Below are positions 1 to 3,347 of a DNA stretch of 6,857 nt, piece after piece. The notes under the pieces were generated by a model. The model had not been told where the DNA came from and searched no databases. It worked only from the letters and a program-made list of their open reading frames with translations. The position numbers and the translations under genes were made by a program. The stretch lies in assembly GCA_002772455.1 (NCBI GenBank), contig PCSQ01000139.1, positions 1 to 6,857 of the forward strand, in the 5' to 3' direction. The DNA is from Candidatus Beckwithbacteria bacterium CG23_combo_of_CG06-09_8_20_14_all_47_9 (GTDB lineage Bacteria; Patescibacteriota; Microgenomatia; UBA1400; CG1-02-47-37). Numbering within the stretch: position 1 is the first letter of the stretch; the number at the start of each line of letters is the position of its first letter.

Positions 1-678
1 CACAAGAAAACGGCCGCGGATAATAAACGGGGCCAGATTTTTACCAAGCTCGGTCGGGCGATAACCATTGCCGTCAAAGAAGGCGGGCCGGAGGTTGGCA
101 GTAACTTTAAGTTAAGGTTAGCCGTCGATAAAGCCCGGGCGGTCAATATGCCAAAATTAAACATTGAGCGGGCGATCGAAAAGGGGAGCGGCCAGGGGGA
201 AGACGGCAGTTTGGAGATGGTTGTTTATGAGGGCTTCGGTCCCAGTCAGGTCGCGGTGATGGTGGAAGCGGTGACGGATAATAAAAACCGGACGGCGGCC
301 GGGATTAAAAAAACGTTTGAAAGGGGCGGGGGACACCTGGGCCAACCCGGCTCGGCCAGCCACCTTTTCCATAAAAAAGGCCGGCTGCTGGTGGCCAAAC
401 AAACCGATGTTGACAGCCAGATGCTCAAAATTATCGATTTGGGAGTGGATGATGTCGAGGCAACCGGGGAAGCCGTGGAAGTGCTGGTGCCCGCGGCGAA
501 TCTGGGTAAAATCCGGGATCAATTAACTCAAGCCGGATTGGCAGTTAAATCGGCCGAGCTGATCTACAAGCCGTTGGTTATAGTGGAATTAGATAGCGAA
601 CAGGAAATTAAATTGACCGAGTGGCTGGCCGGGCTGGAAGAGTTGGACGACGTCCAGTCGGTCTACACTAACTGGTAA
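1..678 (+). CDS. yebC: YebC/PmpR (TACO1-like) family protein, 5' end outside window
   Basis: Frame 1 is open from the first base and reads HKKTAADNKRGQIFTK, which matches the YebC N-terminus from about residue 12. About 11 residues therefore lie outside the window, and the Met at 148 is internal. The 225 visible residues cover the whole three-domain fold. Family hallmarks are KARAVNMPKLNIERAIEKG (about residues 41-59), the segment YEGFGPSQVAV, TDNKNRTAAGIKKTF, and GGHLGQPGSASHLF. Family knowledge: YebC proteins were long annotated as transcription regulators. More recent work on YebC-type proteins and on mitochondrial TACO1 points to a cytoplasmic role in translation, easing ribosome stalling at polyproline stretches. 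Which role applies here cannot be read from the sequence. The stop TAA is followed with no gap by the ATG of the next gene, so the two are probably co-transcribed. The ruvC gene that often follows yebC is absent. Confidence 0.95.
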   Translation, partial: HKKTAADNKRGQIFTKLGRAITIAVKEGGPEVGSNFKLRLAVDKARAVNMPKLNIERAIEKGSGQGEDGSLEMVVYEGFGPSQVAVMVEAVTDNKNRTAAGIKKTFERGGGHLGQPGSASHLFHKKGRLLVAKQTDVDSQMLKIIDLGVDDVEATGEAVEVLVPAANLGKIRDQLTQAGLAVKSAELIYKPLVIVELDSEQEIKLTEWLAGLEELDDVQSVYTNW

Positions 679-1446
679 ATGACTAAAAGGAAAAAGCTTG
701 GTATCATATCCATATTACTGACATTGGGTATTTTAGGGGTTCAATCGGTTGAGGTAGAATCACGCTATCAGGCCATTGGCCTTTTGGCCGGTGCCGCCTA
801 TGCTTTGTCAGTTTGGGCGATGGTTGAAGATTTAAAAGGGATCGAGTGGCTGACCACCCTGATCCTCCCGGTACTTTACCCGGTTTCGGTCGCCCTGTTC
901 TATTTTTTACTGCCCGGCCGGCTGTTAACCAGAATTCTGATTGTGAGCTTGTTTGGTTTGGGGATGTATGCCTTGCTTTTAACCGAGAACATTTTTAACG
1001 TGGCTTCAATCAGAACCATTCAGCTGCTGCGGGCGGCCCATGCCGTCGGTTTTTTGCTGACCCTGCTGGTGGCTTTTTTCCTTTGGGATACGATTTTTTC
1101 TTTCCAGCTGGACCCCTGGTGGAATGCTTTATTGGTTGGGTTGACCGCTTGGCCGCTGGCAGTGCAGACCCTTTGGAGCGTTAATCTTGAGGAAAAGCTA
1201 ACCCCGCCGGTTATCTGGGGCAGTTTGACCATTAGCTGGAGCCTGCTGGCTTTGAGTTTAATGATTTCTTTTTGGCCGGTAACGATTACCGTCGCTTCGT
1301 TATTTTTGGTGACGGCTTTGTACGTCGGCTTGGGATTGGGCCAGCAACACTTAGCCGGAAGATTATTCAAAAAAACTTTGAGCGAGTATTTATGGGTGGG
1401 GATAATTGTTTTAGTGACCGTATTTTTTTTGAGCCGTTGGGGCTAG
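679..1446 (+). CDS. Uncharacterised polytopic membrane protein (about 9 TM segments)
   Basis: I do not recognise this 255-residue protein. Hydrophobic segments lie near residues 7-23, 30-49, 57-78, 83-102, 118-138, 147-168, 178-198, 200-220 and 236-252. The short basic N-terminus (MTKRKK) suggests that end is cytoplasmic. Soluble loops are very short, the longest near residues 103-116 and 169-177, so there is no room for a soluble enzymatic domain. No charged residues are obviously buried in the helices, and I see no transporter signature. The ATG directly abuts the yebC stop (TAAATG) with no ribosome binding site ahead of it. Translation by reinitiation from yebC is therefore likely. Similar multi-pass proteins of unknown function are common in Patescibacteria. 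The reading frame is certain; the function is unknown. Confidence 0.85.
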   Translation: MTKRKKLGIISILLTLGILGVQSVEVESRYQAIGLLAGAAYALSVWAMVEDLKGIEWLTTLILPVLYPVSVALFYFLLPGRLLTRILIVSLFGLGMYALLLTENIFNVASIRTIQLLRAAHAVGFLLTLLVAFFLWDTIFSFQLDPWWNALLVGLTAWPLAVQTLWSVNLEEKLTPPVIWGSLTISWSLLALSLMISFWPVTITVASLFLVTALYVGLGLGQQHLAGRLFKKTLSEYLWVGIIVLVTVFFLSRWG

Positions 1447-1475
1447 AGCAGGGAAGTGGCCTATAATAAATAGGT

Positions 1476-1492
1476 GACTTTTCACAAAAGTC
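1476..1492. repeat. 17-base dyad GACTTTT-CAC-AAAAGTC
   Basis: Perfect 7-base arms around a 3-base centre, 29 bases after the end of the membrane-protein gene. It is followed by TTGGGAAGTTTT, so a weak terminator for the yebC transcript is possible. The half site TTTTCAC recurs exactly 22 bases on (1501-1507), about two helical turns, which fits a protein binding array better. Confidence 0.45.
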
Positions 1493-1508
1493 TTGGGAAG
1501 TTTTCACG

Positions 1509-1527
1509 AAAAGGATTGATACATCAA
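1509..1527 (+). repeat. 19-base repeat copy A, AAAAGGATTGATACATCAA
   Basis: It matches copy B (1999-2017) at 18 of 19 positions. The inner TTGATACATCAA is a near-perfect dyad. A CCTATAATA element (1460-1468) and two TTTTCAC elements (1479-1485 and 1501-1507) lie upstream, as similar elements do at copy B. A third, partial copy, GATTGATATA, is at 1556-1565. Confidence 0.75.
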
Positions 1528-1570
1528 GCTTATTTAGTATTCTTAGCTTGCTACTGATTGATATAGTCGC

Positions 1571-1579
1571 TGTGGATAA
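1571..1579 (-). promoter_or_regulatory. DnaA box 1 (perfect consensus)
   Basis: TGTGGATAA on the + strand is TTATCCACA on the - strand, the exact E. coli-type consensus. It lies 5 bases after a partial repeat GATTGATATA (1556-1565) and points away from xer. Confidence 0.75.
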
Positions 1580-1704
1580 CTCGGGTGTCCCCAGGAGAAG
1601 CGGCGCTTGTTTAGAGATTAGAATTTGAAGCGACAGCGGATAAAGAGCAGAAAGAAATAATGCGGGCTTGTTAGTGGTTTGCTTCCCTCTTGGTTTTATT
1701 CGGG

Positions 1705-1726
1705 TTTGGCTATTGTCGCACAATGT
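1705..1726. repeat. Direct repeat copy 1: TTTGGC-N4-GTCGCACAATGT
   Basis: The 12-mer at 1715-1726 recurs exactly at 1897-1908, and TTTGGC precedes both copies (spacers of 4 and 6 bases). Read on the - strand, both copies contain TTGTGC followed about 18 bases later by an AT-rich hexamer, so the unit may be a duplicated promoter-like element. Confidence 0.65.
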
Positions 1727-1774
1727 ATCTTTTGCGACATTGCCCTAGAGGGCAGGGAGAAGCAAACTGCTCCC
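1714..1774. other. Run of three short hairpin-forming inverted repeats
   Basis: Three inverted repeats follow one another. TGTCGCA (1714-1720) pairs with TGCGACA (1733-1739); TGCCCT (1741-1746) pairs with AGGGCA (1749-1754); GGGAG (1755-1759) pairs with CTCCC (1770-1774). No poly-T tract follows on either strand, so this is not a standard terminator. It could be part of a structured RNA or a protein binding array. No known RNA family was recognised. Confidence 0.35.
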
Positions 1775-1859
1775 CAACCTGTCTTTGTGCTGCATTTTAC
1801 CTGCGGAGATTATTTTTCAGCGCTATTGCAGGCCACTACAGCGCGTTTTCTTGAGGTTG

Positions 1860-1887
1860 GAAAAGCTAAGTGTATATTATAGGCTTT
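1860..1887 (+). other. dif-like 28-base sequence (weak)
   Basis: The core TGTATATTAT (1871-1880) is identical to the 6-base spacer and first four XerD-arm bases of E. coli dif. The flanks (GAAAAGCTAAG on the left, AGGCTTT on the right) match poorly. Interest comes from its position 170 bases upstream of an xer gene, since in streptococci and epsilonproteobacteria dif sites adjoin their recombinase gene. The same bases include the possible leftward -10, so AT-rich coincidence is a serious alternative. Confidence 0.2.
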
Positions 1888-1905
1888 GGCAATAGCGTCG
1901 CACAA
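1876..1905 (-). promoter_or_regulatory. Possible leftward promoter (TTGTGC-N18-TATAAT)
   Basis: On the - strand, TTGTGC (complement of 1900-1905) is followed after 18 bases by a perfect TATAAT (complement of 1876-1881). It is back to back with the xer promoter and would transcribe the gene-free region leftward, where no good ORF lies. If active, the product would be non-coding RNA or leader RNA. Confidence 0.35.
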
Positions 1906-1908
1906 TGT
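1885..1908. repeat. Direct repeat copy 2: TTTGGC-N6-GTCGCACAATGT
   Basis: Second copy of the element at 1705-1726. Its last base is the first base of the predicted xer -35 (TTGACG, 1908-1913). Its GCAATAGCG (1889-1897) is also an exact inverted partner of CGCTATTGC at 1821-1829. Confidence 0.65.
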
Positions 1909-1937
1909 TGACGAATCCCCGCCCAATCTGTTATACT
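1908..1937 (+). promoter_or_regulatory. Predicted sigma-70-type promoter for xer
   Basis: TTGACG (1908-1913) and TATACT (1932-1937) are separated by 18 bases. They match the -35 consensus at 5 of 6 positions and the -10 at 5 of 6. Initiation would fall near 1944, giving a leader of about 110 bases that contains DnaA boxes 2 and 3 and repeat copy B. A second -10-like TATAAT at 1975-1980 has no good -35. Confidence 0.5.
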
Positions 1938-1947
1938 GATAACAGAT
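1926..1947. promoter_or_regulatory. Perfect dyad over the xer -10: likely operator
   Basis: ATCTGTTAT (1926-1934), spacer ACTG, then ATAACAGAT (1939-1947) give two perfect 9-base arms. The dyad spans the predicted -10 (1932-1937) and start point, which is where a dimeric repressor would block transcription. The protein that binds it is unknown. As RNA it would be an A/U-rich hairpin without a following T tract, so terminator function is unlikely. Confidence 0.5.
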
Positions 1948-1956
1948 AGAAAAAAA

Positions 1957-1965
1957 TTATCCACA
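1957..1965 (+). promoter_or_regulatory. DnaA box 2 (perfect consensus)
   Basis: TTATCCACA follows a run of A residues and sits just downstream of the predicted xer -10 and dyad (1926-1947). Bound DnaA here would contact the start region of that promoter. An AT-rich stretch follows from 1975. Confidence 0.75.
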
Positions 1966-1992
1966 GGATGCGCCTATAATATTTAATTTAAC

Positions 1993-2001
1993 TGTGAAAA
2001 A
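1993..2001 (-). promoter_or_regulatory. DnaA box, relaxed consensus
   Basis: TGTGAAAAA reads TTTTTCACA on the - strand, which fits TTWTNCACA. It overlaps the left edge of the second 19-base repeat (1999-2017). Taken alone it would be weak; its place between two perfect boxes is the reason for listing it. Confidence 0.4.
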
Positions 2002-2017
2002 AGGATTGATATATCAA
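1999..2017 (+). repeat. 19-base repeat copy B, AAAAGGATTGATATATCAA
   Basis: Copy of the element at 1509-1527. Here the inner TTGATATATCAA is a perfect 12-base palindrome. It lies between the AT-rich patch and DnaA box 3, so it is placed like an oriC accessory element or a protein binding site. Confidence 0.75.
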
Positions 2018-2029
2018 ACCGCACTCTAG

Positions 2030-2038
2030 TTATCCACA
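2030..2038 (+). promoter_or_regulatory. DnaA box 3 (perfect consensus)
   Basis: TTATCCACA ends 18 bases before the xer ATG, so it lies in the leader of that gene. It is in the same orientation as box 2, 73 bases downstream of it. Confidence 0.75.
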
Positions 2039-2056
2039 GTTTGGCAGTCAATAGAC

Positions 2057-2986
2057 ATGAGTGATAACCAAAAAATACAAATAAAAAGCGAAATCGAGCT
2101 CGAAAATCACCTGACCGACTTTATGGATTATCTGGAGATCGAGCGGCACTGTTCCCGGTTAACCCAGAGAAATTACCGGCATTATCTGAATCGGTTCAGC
2201 GTTTGGATCTTTAATCTGCTGCCGAATTTTACGATGGAAAAGCTTGATACTGCAACCATAACTAAATACCGGGTTTATTTGTCCCGGCTGGAAACTAAAC
2301 CGGGTTTAAACCTTTCCCGGGCGACCCAAGGGTATCATTTAATTGCCTTGCGTTCTTTTTTGAAATTTTTAATCAAGCGGGATGTGACCACTCTGGCGCC
2401 GGAGAAGATCGAGCTGGGGAAGAGCGAGAGCCGCAGTCTGAAATTTTTAAATACCGAACAGGTGGATCGGTTACTGTCCAGCCCGGGTATTTCCGGCGAG
2501 CGCAATTTAAGGGACAAGGCGATTTTAGAGGTTTTATTCTCGACGGGGTTGCGGGTGTCCGAGCTGGTCAATCTTAACCGGGAGACAATTGATTTTGACC
2601 GGCGGGAGTTTGGGGTGATCGGTAAGGGCGGCCGGCCGCGGGTGGTGTTTTTATCGGTCAGGTCGGCTAGGTGGCTGAAAACTTATTTAGATAAGCGCCA
2701 GGACCAGGAAAAAGCTTTATTTGCCAGTCAGTCCGGACGCCTGACCGTTCGCTCGGTCCAGCGCCTGGTAGCCAAGTATTGCCGCAAGGCTAAATTGCCG
2801 GTTATTATTACCCCGCACGGGTTACGACATTCTTACGCGACTGATTTACTGATGGGCGGGGCGGATATCCGTTCGGTCCAGGAAATGCTCGGCCACAAAA
2901 ATATTGCTACCACCCAGATCTATACCCATATCACTAACCAGCAGTTAAAAAAAGTCCATGAACTTCATCACTCGCTGAAAGAATAA
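2057..2986 (+). CDS. xerD: Tyrosine recombinase XerC/XerD family
   Basis: This 309-residue protein has the usual Xer length and two-domain layout. An N-terminal SAM-like core-binding domain covers about residues 14-108, with a C-terminal catalytic domain from about 125. All catalytic residues are visible: Arg166 (STGLRVSEL), Lys190 (GKGGRPR), His254 and Arg257 (HGLRHSYAT), His280 (LGHKNIATT) and the nucleophile Tyr289 (IYTHI). Family role: it resolves chromosome dimers by site-specific recombination at dif, in the cytoplasm and working with the division machinery. XerC and XerD cannot be told apart here, and it may be the genome's only Xer; the symbol is provisional. An integrase of a mobile element is less likely, since nothing else in the window looks mobile. 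ATG 2057 is the first good start; no Shine-Dalgarno precedes it. The gene ends one base from the oppositely directed gene at 2988. Confidence 0.9.
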   Translation: MSDNQKIQIKSEIELENHLTDFMDYLEIERHCSRLTQRNYRHYLNRFSVWIFNLLPNFTMEKLDTATITKYRVYLSRLETKPGLNLSRATQGYHLIALRSFLKFLIKRDVTTLAPEKIELGKSESRSLKFLNTEQVDRLLSSPGISGERNLRDKAILEVLFSTGLRVSELVNLNRETIDFDRREFGVIGKGGRPRVVFLSVRSARWLKTYLDKRQDQEKALFASQSGRLTVRSVQRLVAKYCRKAKLPVIITPHGLRHSYATDLLMGGADIRSVQEMLGHKNIATTQIYTHITNQQLKKVHELHHSLKE

Positions 2987-2987
2987 C

Positions 2988-3107
2988 TTAATGCCTGTTG
3001 CTTTTTGTGGGAAATTTGGCGAAGAATTTTAAAAACAACATTAAGGCGATTAAGGCCAATCCTAATCCAATATTGGCCCGGCTGGCAAAATCTGTTAAAT
3101 CGATCAT
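2988..3107 (-). CDS. Small single-span membrane protein (39 aa)
   Basis: The - strand reads MIDLTDFASRANIGLG, then a hydrophobic stretch (about residues 14-31, rich in Leu, Ile, Ala and Phe), then a basic tail ending KSNRH. This predicts one membrane helix with a cytoplasmic C-terminus. I do not recognise it. Its ATG overlaps the TGA that ends the open frame upstream (ATGA), the classic arrangement of translationally coupled genes. That overlap is the main evidence that both are real. A GAGGA motif lies about 15 bases before the ATG, too far for a good ribosome binding site. Its stop (2988-2990) is one base from the stop of xer on the other strand. The gene is short, so a chance ORF cannot be excluded. 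Confidence 0.5.
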   Translation of the reverse strand: MIDLTDFASRANIGLGLALIALMLFLKFFAKFPTKSNRH

Positions 3108-3299
3108 ATTGTTTCTAAAGCGTCCTCAATTTTAACGGCTAAGACTATTGCTACTATAGCAAGGAGTAAAGATCCCGTCAACACGTTGGTCTGGCTTACG
3201 GTAAACGGCAAGCATTAAAAACCCGGCGCCAATGTTACTTAAAACATCTGATAAAACTTTTAACCACGAAACCCGCAAAAGGATGTAGCGAACGGCCAT
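3104..3299 (-). pseudogene. Small two-span membrane protein gene, apparently frameshifted
   Basis: From ATG at 3299 the frame reads MAVRYILLRVSWLKVLSDVL, then SNIGAGFLMLAVYRKP, and continues to a stop at 3132-3134 (55 residues) with a non-hydrophobic tail. The +1 frame, open from 3214 to the TGA at 3104-3106, instead gives QTNVLTGSLLLAIVAIVLAV then KIEDALETI, a clear membrane helix with an acidic end. Joined, they make a coherent protein of about 64 residues with an amphipathic N-terminus and two helices. The span is 196 bases, one more than a multiple of three, so a one-base insertion (or two-base loss) between about 3191 and 3214 explains it. A sequencing error, a real mutation or a +1 ribosomal shift are all possible. 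An in-frame TGA lies just upstream of the ATG, so the gene cannot begin earlier by ATG. It follows gyrA by 48 bases. Function unknown. Confidence 0.5.
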
Positions 3300-3324
3300 T
3301 AATCAATAATAACACAAAGTCCAG

Positions 3325-3347
3325 CCTGCAAGGTTGGACCCTGCAGG
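3325..3347 (-). terminator. Hairpin directly after gyrA stop; weak terminator or attenuator
   Basis: In the - strand RNA, CCTGCAGGGT and ACCTTGCAGG form a 10-pair stem with one G-U pair around a 3-base CCA loop, beginning at the first base after the gyrA stop. The + strand version has an A-C mismatch, so the structure favours gyrA-direction RNA. The following CTGGACTTTGTGTTATTATT is only moderately T-rich, so termination is probably partial. An alternative stem GTCCA/TGGAC (3319-3323 with 3335-3339) overlaps it. Confidence 0.5.

Larger units (their letters stand above)
1447..2056. other. Intergenic region with a DnaA-box cluster: candidate oriC or DnaA-controlled regulatory region
   Basis: These 610 bases contain no convincing gene. 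They hold three exact TTATCCACA boxes (1571-1579 on -, 1957-1965 and 2030-2038 on +) and a relaxed box TTTTTCACA (1993-2001 on -). An exact 9-mer on either strand is expected about 0.05 times in a window this size, so three within 470 bases is not chance. An AT-rich patch at 1975-1992 lies between two of the boxes and could serve as an unwinding element. Repeats of GATTGATA, CCTATAATA, TTTTCAC and GTCGCACAATGT add to the density. The flanking Xer and GyrA genes are chromosome-maintenance functions. Against oriC: dnaA and dnaN are not visible, and genes on both sides read rightward rather than diverging from the region. A DnaA-regulated promoter or DnaA-titrating locus is the main alternative. 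Confidence 0.6.

Noticed and set aside
148..150. ATG at 148 as the yebC start
   Set aside because: The frame is open upstream to base 1 and encodes conserved YebC residues, so this Met is internal.
157..522. 121-residue ORF on the - strand inside yebC
   Set aside because: It is a shadow of a well-supported coding frame; its His/Phe-rich composition is typical of antisense readings.
1367..1723. 118-residue ORF on the - strand
   Set aside because: It overlaps the end of the membrane-protein gene and a DnaA box, has no recognisable domain, is low in the codons favoured by the real genes, and crosses repeated regulatory elements.
1679..1882. 67-residue ORF on the + strand in the gene-free region
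   Set aside because: No domain or ribosome binding site is seen, its sequence is rich in Cys and Phe unlike the neighbours, and it runs through stacked inverted repeats that better explain the sequence.
1975..1980. TATAAT as the main xer -10
   Set aside because: There is no acceptable -35 at 16-18 bases upstream, and it is one of three CCTATAATA copies, so it is better read as part of the repeat or unwinding element.
1447..2056. Insertion sequence, integron or CRISPR array as an explanation of the repeats
   Set aside because: There are no terminal inverted repeats with target duplication, no transposase, no regularly spaced repeats with unique spacers, and the Xer-like gene has the length and motifs of a housekeeping recombinase.
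1447..2056. Known structured RNA (tmRNA, RNase P RNA, SRP RNA, tRNA)
   Set aside because: I found no conserved core motifs of these RNAs and no tRNA cloverleaf; 6S RNA could not be judged without covariance tools.
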